DNA of 64,000 nucleotides from Pinus tabuliformis (lineage: Eukaryota > Streptophyta > Pinopsida > Pinales > Pinaceae): contig CM062816.1 in NCBI GenBank assembly GCA_031772625.1, positions 827,620,556 through 827,684,555 of the forward strand, given 5' to 3'. The notes under the pieces are model-generated. The model saw only the letters and a list, made by a program, of their open reading frames with translations, had not been told where the DNA came from and ran no database searches. A program made the translations under genes and the position numbers. Shown piece by piece: positions 21,228 to 32,780 of this stretch; positions within the stretch are counted from its first letter, which is position 1, and every line of letters begins with the position of its first letter.

Positions 21228-23800
21228 TAGTCTTTTGAGAAAAACAAGCTGGCTACAAATCCTAGACCCATTTTCAGATCTCATTCATGCCCAGCTATTT
21301 TTTATTATCTTGAAGATTTAGATTTTGATGAAAGCTTTGAGTTGTCTCTGTTTAAAGCCAAGTCTGAAAGCGCGCTCGATTCTCTAGTCCTTGACCCTGA
21401 TTTTGCAGCTGCTATTGAATTTGAGAAACATAACAAATTGGTCGAAAATTTCATCTTGAGACATCTCCAGACACATATTCAAGCTACTACCCTTGCTGAC
21501 TTTGTTGAGAATATCTCTAATCATATTGGATCCACTATCACGGCTCACGAAGAATCTTATCCTCCTTATGTTTCAGTTTCGCCTATAATCACCTATCCCG
21601 AATCCACAGTCGGTTCTCCTTCTACACCCCATACCCCTCCTACTTCTCCTACCCCTCCGACTTCCCCGACTCCACAACCTCCTCTTATTATAGTCCCTGC
21701 TATCACAGCTCCTCCTCTTCATACTCATCCTACTCCCCCTCCTAGAGCAATGGCTGCTCGGTTTGCTCCACTTGCTTTGCCTGCAAACCTTCATGATATG
21801 CCAGCTGATTATCAAAGCAAAATTCCCATGTTTGATGGTACTCCACAAAGTATTACTGCTCAGCAACATATCGACAAAATGACCACTTTCTTTGATCTAT
21901 ATGACTTAGATGAGGAAGATGTTACCATGCGGTTGTTCGTGCAAACATTTGCAGGAGAAGTTAGAAAATGGTTCAGAGGGTTGACAGCTAACAGCATTGC
22001 CATTTTGGAAGCACTTCAGAATCAGTTTTTAGATCGATGGGAAATCAGAAAGGATCCGCTTCAAATTAATGCCGAATACAACAATCTCAAGTGTAATCCG
22101 GGTGAGTCAGTTCAAGATTACATAATCAGATTCAATATAGTTTACAATGCTATTCCCGATGACTTGAGACCGTCTAGAAAATCAGCACTTCTTAAGTTCC
22201 TGGATGGTTTTGATCCGGAGATGGCCTACTCATTGAGAGACAGAGATCCACCTACCTTGGAGGATATGCAGAAAATTGTTGTTAGCGTTGAAGCGAATTT
22301 GAATGACAAAAGAGCAAGGATGAAGGCAGAAAAGCGAGTCACAATCAAAGAGGAAGCATCCACTTCAAATCAGCTACTTCGTGATGTTGAACAGATAAAG
22401 AGGGCACTTGAAAAGGTTACTATTGACAAGCCGGAGCCTCAGATTCGTAATCCCAATTTCAGAGGTCAACAGCAGCAACAATATAGGATCAAGCAGCGTG
22501 AAACAAAGGCACAAGAGGCAGTAGTTCAGCAGCAAATGAAACCTCCTTTTCAGCAGAATTTTGTTAGTCAAGAATCTGATGATGAAGGTGATAATGTTGG
22601 AGAGGAAAATCACTTCTTCACTCCTGATGATATGCCCACTTATATTACAGAAGAAGATGAGTTGGTGAGTAATTCCATCATTCCCCAAGATGAGCATTAT
22701 ATTTTGTCAAACGATGCAATACTTGAAGAAGAATCCGAAGAGTATCAAAGAGGGTATTTGCATGCGTTATCAGCCCAGCAAGGCCAGCAAAGGCAATTGA
22801 GAAACCGAGCTATTCCCATAAATCCCATTCAGAAAAGGAAAGATACATCAGCAAAGAATGATTCGGCTTCCTCACACGCAAAAGGAAAAGACATAGTCGG
22901 TCCTTCAACAAGTCAATCATCACCAGCTGCTAAGATGGATCAGCCATCAAATGCACCAAAAGATAAAGCTGAAAAAAGAGATAATCCGGCTAAAGAAGGT
23001 GAGAAGGTTTCAGTTTTCAGTTTGGAGAATGAGATTGCAAAGTTGAAAGTGCCCATTCCTTTGACAGAAATTATGAAGAATAGCACATACCGAGGCCAAC
23101 TCTCCAAGATGTTGAATTTTGATCCAATGCTAGACACGGTGAATGTACAAGATGATCAGCCGGAGTTGATTTTTGGGCCAGCTTTAAATGGTGAGTCTCC
23201 TGAAAGTGATGTTCCTCCATTTTATATCAGTTTGCGATTGCATGAGTATGTGCTGCACAATGCCATGTTTGACTCGGGAGCTTCGCACAATTTGATGCCG
23301 AAAACGATCATGGAGACGTTGGGACTTGACATCACAAGGAAGTATCATGATTTGTATTCGTTTGATTCCAGCCGGGTAAGATGTATTGGTTTGATCAAAG
23401 ACTTGGTGGTGAGTCTAGATCAAATTCCTGCGAAGAATGTCTTGATGGATGTGGTGGTGGCGGATATTCCTCCGCGGTTTGGCATGTTGCTGTCGAGATC
23501 ATGGGGAGCCAAGCTCAAAGGTACACTTCAGCTTGATTTTTCTTATGCTACAATTCCAGTTTTCGGTCAAATGAGGAAGTTATATCGGGAACAAAAGATG
23601 AAATACATGATCACTAGTAAGGAAAAGCCCGTCAATCATCCTGTAAATTATGTACAAACAGATTTAGAATCTTTTGTTTTGTTTGCGGATAATTTCAATG
23701 AGGTAGATAGTCAGTTAGTTCAAGTAGAAGATATACTAGGCATTTCAGAAAATTTCAAAGAAGTTTTGACAAAGGAGCGTGAAGAAAGGTCTGCTGTCGT
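21228..23800 (+). pseudogene. Element VI gag and protease
   Basis: Open frame of the polyprotein's first part. A Pro/Thr-rich linker (about 21600-21750) precedes the capsid region (FDGTPQSITAQQHIDKM; VRKWFRGL; ESVQDYIIRFN), then Gln-rich and acidic linkers and a protease with an intact catalytic MFDSGASHNLMP near 23265. No CCHC zinc knuckle is visible between capsid and protease. The frame is open from 21228 but the first in-frame ATG is at about 21750, inside the Pro-rich region, so the start was lost or gag is joined to an upstream exon. It continues into the aRNH domain. Confidence 0.85.
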
Positions 23801-23874
23801 AAGGCCAATTGCTGAAACAAATGGGCAGCAAACAGAGTATGCATCAACATCAGATTTTCAGCACTTAGATGATG

Positions 23875-24305
23875 ATGAGGATGGTCTTTGGACCATGGAT
23901 TTTGATGGCACAGTGGGCAGCGATGGTGCTGGTATAGGTGTGTGGATTCGAAGCCCATTTTCAGTCCAAAACCAAGTTCCAAGCAAGGTACGGGTATGTT
24001 CTTATAAATTGGATTTGATTGTTCAAATAATGAGGCGGAATACGAAGCTCTTATTGCTGGTCTGAAAATTCTTCGGAAGTTGAAGGCAAAGAAGATAGCG
24101 GTATATGGAGCCTCTGAGTTGGTTATCAAGCAAGTGAAAGGTGAATTTCAGGCCAAACATCCTCGTATGCGAGCATATCGAAATGCTGTCCTAGATATCT
24201 TAAAGCGGTTTTCAGAACATACTTTGACATGTGTGCCCCGGATTCAAAATGGTGTTGCGGATGCATTGGCTAAGGCAGCAAGTAATCTGAAAATACCCAT
24301 GAATT
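23875..24305 (+). pseudogene. Element VI second (archaeal-type) RNase H, between protease and RT
   Basis: An RNase H domain of the type added in Tat elements: WTMDFDGTVGSDGAGIGVW, then NNEAEYEALIAGLK, VYGASELVIKQVKGE and NGVADALAKAAS. The first Asp, the Glu and the last Asp are present; the third catalytic position, normally D in Y-G-D-S, is A. A one-base frame change near 24010 splits it. It lies before RT, whereas in the Tat elements known to me the extra RNase H follows RT and the ordinary RNase H. Confidence 0.75.
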
Positions 24306-26050
24306 CCAGCAATAAGTTTGAGATATATGTGAAGCATCATCCTACAGTTCCAGATAATCAAAGGTGTTGGCAAGTTTTCCAAGATGACGAAGAAATCAAA
24401 GATTTTCTGCAAATTGAGGGTAAATTCGAAGACATTTCAATAGACACGGAAGCTGAAGGAGTAAATCAGATAGATGTATTGCAGCTCAAAGACAATTACA
24501 TTCCTAAAGGATTAATTCCTTTGGAAGAATTGTTCGAAAAAGATGATGTGGCCCGCAAGCCAACTTTGAGGCCAACAGACGAAGGTGTTGAAGATGTCAA
24601 TCTTGGGACAGCCGAAAATCCAAAGATGGTGAAGCTCTCAAAAGCATTGCCGCCAAAGGTAAAGAAAGAGTATATCAGATTATTGTCTTCGTTTTCTAAT
24701 GTTTTTGCATGGGATTATTCAGACTTGAAAACTTATGACACAAGTATCATTCAGCATACCATTCCCATAAAGCCAAATCAAAAGCCTTTCCGACAAAAGT
24801 TGAGAAGAATTAATCCTAAATTGCTGCCATTGATTGAGAAGGAAGTCAACAGGTTGTATAAGTCCAGAATCATAGTGCCAATCCGGTTTTCTGATTGGAT
24901 TTCCAACTTGGTGCCCGTGAGAAAGAAGACCGGCGAGATTCGATTGTGCATAGACTTCAGAAATCTGAACAAGGTGTCATTAAAGGACAATTATCCGCTG
25001 CCCAAAATGGACCACATATTGCAGCGGGTAGTGGGGGCATCAAGGATGTCATTGCTTGATGGTTATTCCGGGTATAATCAGATTTTGGTGCATGAAGATG
25101 ACGTGACAAGACAGCATTTACTACTCCATGGGGTACATTTCATTATGCCAAGATGCTGTTTGGATTGAAGAACGCGGGTGCCACATTTTAGCGGGCAATG
25201 GACATGGCCTTTGCAAATGAGAAGGATGTCTTTTTAGTTGTTTATCTTGATGATCTGATCGTGTTTTCTAAATCAGATGAAGAGCATTTGTTTCATTTGA
25301 CTAAGGTGTTTCAAAAGTGCAGAAAGTATGGTATCTCATTGAATCCGAAGAAGAGTCTTTTTGCTATGAGCGAAGGCAAGCTGCTGGGCCATATCATTTC
25401 TAAAGATGGCATTCGTATAGATCCTGCACGGGTGGAAGCAATTCAGCAATTAGAGCAGCCCCGTAGCAAGAAAGAAATTCAGTCCTTCAATGGTAAATTG
25501 AATTTTCTGCGTCGCTTCATCCCCAATCTTGCCGAACATCTTAGAGAGATAACCAATATGCTCAAGAAGGACAGCGAGTTCAAATGGACCGAAGAGGCGG
25601 TAAAGTCTTTTAATTTGATCAAGGTAATCTTATCTTCAACCCCAACTTTGATCAGCCCAGATTATACACAGGATTTTATTTTATTTTCATTTGCTTCTGA
25701 GCATACATTGGCAGCCGTATTGATGCAAAAGAGAGATGGGGTTGAAAGGCACATCGCTTTTTTCAGCCGTATCATAAGGGACGGAGCGCTGAATTATAAT
25801 ATTATTGAAAAGCAAGCATTGGCGCTGATCAAAGCCTTGAAAGATTTCCGGGTATACATATTGAATTCTCATATTTTAGCATATGTTCCTAATGCAGCTG
25901 TTAAGGATGTTTTAGTGCAAAAGGAACCGGAAGGAAGAAAGGGTAAGTGGATCGTTGCACTATTAGAGTATGATGTAGAAATTAAGCCTACCAAGTTGAT
26001 TAAAGGTCAAGGTCTTGCTAAGTTGATGGCTGAAACAAATCTTCACGTCC
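24306..26050 (+). pseudogene. Element VI reverse transcriptase and degenerate RNase H
   Basis: RT from about 24740 with GEIRLCIDFRNLNKV, LPKMDHILQRV, and an intact YLDDLIVFSK at about 25240. A one-base deletion near 25108 and a TAG at 25189-25191 (Gln expected in ATFQRAMDMAF) break it. The ordinary RNase H that follows has FILFSFASEHTLAAVL, without the first catalytic Asp, as is typical of Tat elements that rely on the extra aRNH. About 430 bases between aRNH and RT encode an acidic linker. Confidence 0.85.
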
Positions 26051-27390
26051 TTGATATCAATTTGATTGCTGCCTTGTCCGATGAAGATGAAGAAAATTCA
26101 GTTCTACAGGTATCTGATATCTTTGTGTCTTCTCCTTGGTATGCTAATATAGTTTATGTGCTTCAAAATTTGTCTTCACCTCCTGGGATGCCTAGAAACA
26201 AAGCTAGAACATTGAAGCTAAAGGCTGCCAAATTTTGCATTATCAAATCAGCACTTTATTGGAAAGATCCCGGTGGCATATTTCTGAACTGTTTGGTCGA
26301 AGAAGAAGCTAAGACAACAGTAGAAGATTTTCATAAAGGTGACTGTGGCGGTCACTTGTTTTGGAAGACCACGGCTAATAAGATCTTGAGAGCTGGTTTC
26401 TATTGGCCTTCTTTATTTTCTGATGTGTATAAAGCGGTAAAGAGCTGTCATGAATGTCAAATTTTTCAAGGAAAGCAAAAGTTATAGCCGTTGCCTCTCA
26501 AGCCCATTGAAATCAGCGCACCATTTCAGCAATGGGGCTTGGATTTTATTGGCGAAATCCACCCAGCATCTTTCGGGCAGCATCGATGGATCTTGATCGC
26601 CACAGATTACCTCACGAAGTGGATTGAAGCCATTCCCACCCGGCAGGCCACGGATTCGGTAATTATCTCTTTTCTTGAAAGTAACATATTGTCACGTTTC
26701 GGCTGTCCACATAAGTTGATTACAGATAATGCAGCAGCATTTAAATCGAAGAAAATGGTTGATTTTTGCTATAAATATAACATCAGCTTGGGGCATTCGA
26801 CCGCCTACCATCCGCAAGGTAATGGGCTGGCTGAATCTTCGAACAAATCTCTAGTGAACATCATAAAGAAATTGCTGGAAATAAATAAGAAGAGCTGGCA
26901 CAAAAAGTTAGTAAATGCATTATGGGCTGATCGGGTAAGTCAAAAGAAGTCAATTGGTATGTCACCTTTTGAACTGGTTTATGGAGTAGATGCAGTGTTT
27001 CCTACTTCACTTAGTGTTCTAGTAGCCAAGTTGTTTCAAGAAGTTGGTGGCGAGGAGGATCCTATGCAACGGCGGATCAGTCAAATGATTCATTTACAGC
27101 AGACACGAGAAGAGGTTCATCAAAATTCCCTTAAGTTGCAGGAGCGCATAAAGAAAATCTATGACAAAAAGGCCAAATCAGATGATTTTCAGATCGATGA
27201 TGTTGTTTTGAGATGGGATGCCCGAAATGAAGACAAAGGGAAACATGGAAAATTCGACAACTTGTGGAAAGGTCCCTACAAAATTGTAGCATACCATGGT
27301 CCAAATGCTTTTCTTCTCAAAGAAATGAACGGTGATGAATGTCTTGGTGGGTCGGTGAATGGCCGGCTGCTTAAAAGGTATCATGCTTGA
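26051..27390 (+). pseudogene. Element VI integrase
   Basis: An almost intact integrase. The zinc-binding part ends VKSCHECQIFQGK; the core shows WGLDFIGEI, ITDNAAAFKS and HPQGNGLAESSN, which keeps all three acidic residues (D, D, E). The C-terminus reads WKGPYKIVAYHGPNAFLL. The only break is a TAG at 26485-26487 in KQKL-PLPLKP, consistent with CAG to TAG. No chromodomain is seen. The product would insert element cDNA with the 5-bp duplication observed. Confidence 0.88.
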
Positions 27391-27757
27391 GAATTTCTGC
27401 ACTAATCACTCTCATTGTAATTACCATGTTACTTTCATTCTGCAGCAAGTGTGAACTTATCTCCCATCTTCAGTTTGGGGCCCGCGGTGAAGGCTATAAT
27501 TCTGAAAATGGTGATTAGTTGGTGTGAGTTTCTGAAGTTGTTTCAGTCAGTTTATTTTCTGCATAAAGTGAGTTAGTTAGTGTCAAAGTTAGTCTAGGAT
27601 TTCAGTCAATTGTCCAAGTCAAATAAAGTTGTTCAAATTTGGTCACATGTGTAAAAGTTGACTCCATTGCCCAATGTTAAATAAAGCACTGGTCTGCTCT
27701 CCCAGAGGTCTAAGGTTCTTGGTACCTCCAAGGAGCTACCATCCCCATTGGAGCCAA
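27391..27757 (+). other. Element VI 3' untranslated region
   Basis: Non-coding link between the integrase stop and the 3' LTR. A G/C-rich TTTGGGGCCCGCGG near 27474 and purine-rich GGAGCCAA just before the LTR are the only polypurine-like candidates; neither is a textbook tract. Confidence 0.5.
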
Positions 27758-28373
27758 TGTTAGAGTCGGTCTTGAGCCCTCCATCAGGGATCAAAACTCT
27801 TTGCATTTGCATATGTAGGTGTCTCATCAGTGTCAATTTTTGCATCCCATTAGGCATGCCATAACCCTGATGGAGGAACTGGTATATTTTTCCCTCTTGG
27901 CATTGCTAGCCCATGTCATTTCAGTCATTTAAGTTCTTTCAAGCTTGTCTTGTCTTGTCTTGAGGTCAATTTCCTAGGTCTAGGGTTTTGGTCAAAAATG
28001 TTTACAAGGTCATGTTTCTGAAGGTCAATAAATGTTCAGCAAGCTAGAGGGATGATTGTAAAGATGTTTATTCGAGATTTTTAATCTTGTACAGTTAATT
28101 TTCACCTTGGATTTAAAAACTCTGTTTTTAAAGCCAAGGTCATTTTTCAAATGTTTGTAAAAAGTGATGAAATTTCAAAAGATTTCAAAGGGCAGCATAT
28201 AACCCTGGTCCCCTTGCCAAGATCCCTCAGATGATCTCCCTGCAAAAAGAATTAAGTCAAAGCACTAAAAGAGTCAATTTCAGGACAAAGGAAACCAAAA
28301 AGTCAGTTTTATAAAGTGTCAAAGAGAAACATTAGAAAGTGGGTTTGAGCATGAAATTTTTTCAAATGAAACT

Positions 28374-28382
28374 TATAAAAAC
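28374..28382 (+). promoter_or_regulatory. TATA box in element VI 3' LTR
   Basis: TATAAAAAC, identical to the box in the 5' LTR. If active, it would drive transcripts carrying the LTR ORF and running out into flanking DNA. Confidence 0.6.
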
Positions 28383-28491
28383 CAAATCTCCCTCCTTTCA
28401 CTCTCATTGTGCATCCAAGACACTTGCAAGAGAAGTTTGAGTGAGTGATTGAGTGAAAGGAGCGAAAGAGAGCAAGTTCGGGCGTTGGACA

Positions 28492-28629
28492 GGGGCGCGA
28501 CCCGTCAGGCCAGGCGCACGACCCGTCAGAGGGGCGCGACCCGTCAGGAGGCTTCCCGCAGTGTAATTTTACAACGGGTGCGACCCGTCAGGCGCGCGCG
28601 ACCCGTTGGGCGTGGCGCGCGACCCGTCA
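28492..28629 (+). repeat. GCGCGACCCGTCAGG-type motif cluster, 3' LTR
   Basis: Same six-copy cluster as in the 5' LTR, with a few single-base changes (for example GCGCACGACC and GGTGCGACC). Confidence 0.75.
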
Positions 28630-29211
28630 AGCTGTCTCCCTATAAACTTATTTCAAATTTGCTCAAACGCCTTCAAAGCCATCAAATTGCTTGAGGTAGG
28701 CTCCCTAATCTTGGTTATGATTGCTGGTTATGGTTGATGGACATTATGAATGTGTTTTTAATGATCAAAATGTGCAAGAGCAAGACCTCCATATGGCTGT
28801 ATGTTACATTGTAAAAGTGGGCTCGGGTTTATTGCTGTTTCATGGTTTTTTCCCCTTGTAATTATTTCCCTCTTTCCCATTTCATTTTCCCTATATTTCC
28901 ATGTCAATTTCCCTTTTAAATTTGTAAAGAAAACAAAACCTACCCCTTTTCCATTTAAAAATAAAAATGAAATCCTAACCCTACTTCTCCTTATGCCCAT
29001 GTAAACATATGAAATTGATGATGTATATGCAATGATGTTTGCATTGTATTTTCCTAAATTCCCTGTTGTATACATGTATTCCCATTTTCCTTGTAAAAAT
29101 GTCCCTCCCCTAACATTTCCCTCATGTTCCTTGTCCCCTTGAAACAGCATATAAATCAACTTTTTACAGGTAGAAACAGCAGCACAGTTTGTCCTCTTTG
29201 CTCTTTAAAAA

Positions 29212-30743
29212 ATGTCAGAAACCGAAACTTATGAGCAAAGTGATGACCAGTCATCATCTTCAGAGATTGAGGTACAGAGGAGGCCACATAAGGGTGGAAA
29301 GGGTGGACATCATAGGCGAGAGGAGCCCACATCTCTAGCAGAATTACAGGCCTATCCTATGGCAGTCTCTTGCTTTCAGTATATGTCTTGTTATGAGTTC
29401 TGTGAGAGGATCTCTCGTATTCAGCACCACAGAGAGTTGGCTCGCCTGTTTGTTTTACACTTGCATGATGGACATGTCAACCTTGCCGGGGTGGATTTCA
29501 CATTGACACCTGAGATGATTGCACAGGCCACAGGGATACCTAATGTTGGAGAGGTATGGAATAAGCGCAAGGTGCTGGACAGTGTTCATTTTGAGCCTTT
29601 TGTTAGACCAGCACTCATGAGACACTTGACAGGAGTGTTTCCCTTCAGATTTCTCAGGAGTGAGTATGCTCCCATCATGAGGCTCATCATGCATTATTTT
29701 ACTTGTGAGGGAAGATTTCACAAGTATATTCATACCATATTCGCCTCTTGATGCATTTCACCCGAGTGAGGATGATGAGCATCCCTGTTTTCTTCTACCA
29801 GAACATTGAGAAGATGGTGTCCATGATGCAGAGGAAGAGCCCGGCACAGCAGTACAGGAGCCTTTATCATTATGGTTTGATTCAGCTAGTGGTATTGCAT
29901 CAGTTGGCTCAGCAGGGCATCTCATGGGAGGAGTTCATCTCTCGTGAGTTTTTCACAGCACCACCTTCACCACATCATGTGGTTGTTAAAGAGGAGGGAG
30001 GACCATCACAGCAGCATGACATCCCTGTCACTAGACATGTCAGCTCCTCACCCCTGGTTACCTATCAGAAAGGCCCGAGGGCCTTATTTGCAGCAGCTCG
30101 GCAAGTACTATCTCCACCTTAGGTGGAAGGGGTCTCGCCTTCATCATCAGCTCAGCGAGTGTTATCTCCACATCAGGTGGAAGGGGCCTCGCTCTCTTCA
30201 GCAGCATAGGCAGCACAGAGGGGCAAGCAGCCCAAGATTGATGAGGGGCCATCAAGAGTTCCAGATATTGAGCTTGTTGATCTTGAGACCATTTCTCCGA
30301 GCCAAGAGGCAAAGGAGGTCATTCAACATCTCAGAGCTGAAAATGATGCCTTGCAGAGGAGATTAGAGGGTGCACAATGGACCATCACATACCTGGAGCA
30401 GCGCAACAAACAGTTGGAGGAGGAGAAAGCACTTGATGAGCTGTGGAGGATTCGTAGTGACCGAATCTTGAACCGAAGAAGACCCGGTGACCTATTGCCC
30501 GCTGACCGAGAGTCCATGCTCATCCAGGTAAATACACACTTGGAGAGGCTGTTGGCTAAGGCCAACCAAGAGAAGAAATTGCTGAGGAACATGAAGAACC
30601 ATTACTGGGCAAGAATGCATGTGTGCAAGGCAAAGATGAAGATGTTTCAAAGGCGGTTGACCGAGGCACTAAAACGGAGAAAGAGGCCAAATCCCCTCTG
30701 TATCTTGGCTGAGGCTTCACTCAAGGATCAAGGCACTAAATAG
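29212..30743 (+). pseudogene. LTR-encoded accessory protein, 3' LTR copy
   Basis: Second copy of the LTR protein. It has the same ATG and domains as the 5' copy. Breaks: a one-base deletion near 29718 (GRFHKYIHTIF replaces GRFSQVYSYHIRLL), the shared TAG at 30120-30122, and a private TAG at 30207-30209 where the 5' copy has CAG. At the site of the 5' copy's second TAG this copy has CAG. The shared TAG therefore predates insertion, while the others arose afterwards. Confidence 0.85.
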
Positions 30744-31167
30744 CCTAGCCACAACACAAATCCAAGAAATTTTGAGAATTTTGGGTGAATTTTGGCATTT
30801 TTTGGCAATTTGCAGGTTTTTCCCATTAACGGGTCTCACCCCCCGCGCGACCCTTCATCATGGCAACTCAGTTTGGCAAAAACTCAGCATTTCCAGATTT
30901 TTCATGCAAAGTTACACATGCCTATGGATGGACTTGAGATTTGGTGAAGATTTGGGCCTCCAGAAAGTCAAAAAACTAGCAAAAAATGACTTTCTGCCAC
31001 TTTTTTGAATTGCAGAAAGCAGTCTTGGGAGATTTGATTTTTGACAGGGCAAATGAACTCCAAATTCGAAAATTCTAGTTGGGTTGGAACGTAGACTCAC
31101 AGACCTTTCCAACAAGCCTACTCTTGCCCAATTTGGACACCTGCAAGTGCCCCAAACATGGCTCCAA

Positions 31168-31232
31168 AGGCGCGCGACCCATCAGGCAGGGGCGCGCGAC
31201 CCGTCAGGCAGGGGCGCGCGACCCGTCAGGCA
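31168..31232 (+). repeat. Three tandem GCGCGCGACCCGTCAGGCAG units
   Basis: Three near-perfect 22-23-bp units after the ORF (the first has CATC for CGTC). The 5' LTR has a single unit at the matching place, so copy number changed in one LTR since insertion or during reverse transcription. Confidence 0.85.
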
Positions 31233-32230
31233 GATTTTTTCAAAAATGCACTGTACAGCCCAGAAAACGCATATTTGACTCAGTTTGACTTTTTGGGATG
31301 AAATGTGATCCTCTTTGATGTAATTATTGTACTTTTAAGACACTTTTACTCTTATGTAACACTTCTAGAAGATTCATTCATGTAAAGGGTAAATATTAAA
31401 TGAATGAATTGGTTTCCAAGTTTATAGAGGCAAGTTGTTTTGACTGCCTAGTTTGTAGTGCTTAGTTTAGAAGTGGTTGAAACAGCTCCTAGGATAGTGA
31501 GCTCGACCCATAGAGGCAGGGAAATAGGTTAGATCATCTATATTATGTACTTTCTTGCTCATTTTCATGGTTGGACTCTTGAGGGATAAGCTTTCATTGT
31601 ATTATTCACTGTATCTCTGCGATTTTTGGCTAAGGAAGACCAGGGTTTTGCAGTCCTCTTTGGGATTCTTGTGGACTCATGTGTTGATGGTGTGTTTCTC
31701 AATGTACTTGTAAGCTTGTTATGTGACTCATTTCCTTTCTTTTACTTCTGCACATTAAACAAATGAAGTGTTAAAGTAAGAATTCATGCCTGCCATGCTT
31801 TGCTTTTAAGTTTGTTTAATTTCAATGTTTTCTACTGTCTAAAGAGAATTCAAAGTGATTGTTTGCTCTCTTTAGCTCCTCACCTTTCATTCCTGACCAT
31901 CCACCTCAATCAAAAGCATCAATACTATCTCCTACCTCGCCCCAAAGAACCCCCTGCAGAAACGGTGTCCAATCCCCGCACCCAAAATTGCCATCCCCTC
32001 AATTTGCCACCAAAAACCCTAAAAACCCTAAATCAACCTTTTTGATCAGTTTACTAGCCTAATATCAGTGTTACCTTATTGGTCATCTCATCTATTGAAG
32101 ATTTTACCGAGATAGACCAGAGAGAGCCTTCTCCTGCCCCGTAGGGCTAGCTACGAGGTTAAATGGTTTGATGTTGCCTTGAGGTTTACCTTTCTCAGCC
32201 TGAGGTGAAATTTCAAGCGCTAACATACTC

Positions 32231-32780
32231 CATAGTGGGTTTATTCCTTGGCGATCTTCGTTGTGAGAGGGTTCATGCTATGGGTGTGCCATATGGTGTT
32301 GCAGCTACCATAACTCCCTCTATAACTCTCTCTTTGAATATGCGGATGAGCTCTTCAGTGTTCATGGTGAGAATTCTACAATTTCTCAATACTTAGTGAT
32401 TTTTGAGCTCTCAAATAGTAAAGTGCCAAAGTCTTGGTGGGACATGGCCTTTTATAGCACTCCTAATCTTATAACCCCATCATTACCTTAGATCTTGCTC
32501 AAAAATTTTGTTTATTAACTGCATATCTATCCCTAGATCCTTGCCAACCTATCTCCATAAATGCAATTTTCCGCTCCTCCAATGGCAGTGCCCTTTTTAA
32601 TGGTTATATTTCTGGTGAACGTTGATGCATGTTTCATTGTAGCGAATAATCCTTCTTGTGTCATGGTTCTTACAAAATTTGACATACTCCTGACTATCAT
32701 GAAGTAACCTTCCTATCTCGAAGCTTTTTTCTGCAGTGTAGTTTATAGTCTAGTGCCCACTTTCAACTGTAGGTGGCACT
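32231..32780 (-). pseudogene. Element II accessory ORF, N-terminal part, and integrase junction
   Basis: Minus-strand sequence between the integrase C-terminus (VKLNGELIQGRMNGGRLK near 32840) and element VI. It reads with several stops and no domain I recognise, then continues across element VI into 16528 in a basic Lys/Pro/Gln-rich segment. Annotated as the start of the accessory ORF only from position. Confidence 0.4.

Larger units (their letters stand above)
16534..32225 (+). mobile_element. Element VI: Tat-like gypsy element with 4.4-kb ORF-bearing LTRs
   Basis: A complete 15.7-kb element: LTR 16534-20957, primer site, gag-protease-aRNH-RT-RH-integrase, LTR 27758-32225. Termini are TGTTAG...CTAACA and the target duplication TACTC is perfect (16529-16533, 32226-32230). 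It sits in the accessory ORF of element II. The LTRs are nearly identical (5 substitutions and one deletion in about 515 aligned bases that I compared by hand), so it is among the youngest inserts. Tat-like is inferred from the arginine-type primer site and the second, archaeal-type RNase H. Confidence 0.93.
27758..32225 (+). repeat. Element VI 3' LTR (4,468 bp)
   Basis: Near-identical partner of 16534-20957, with the same order of TATA box (28374-28382), repeat cluster (28492-28629), ORF and tail. It carries three tandem 22-23-bp copies of the GCGCGCGACCCGTCAGGCAG unit at 31168-31232 where the 5' LTR has one, which accounts for the 44-base length difference. Confidence 0.95.
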
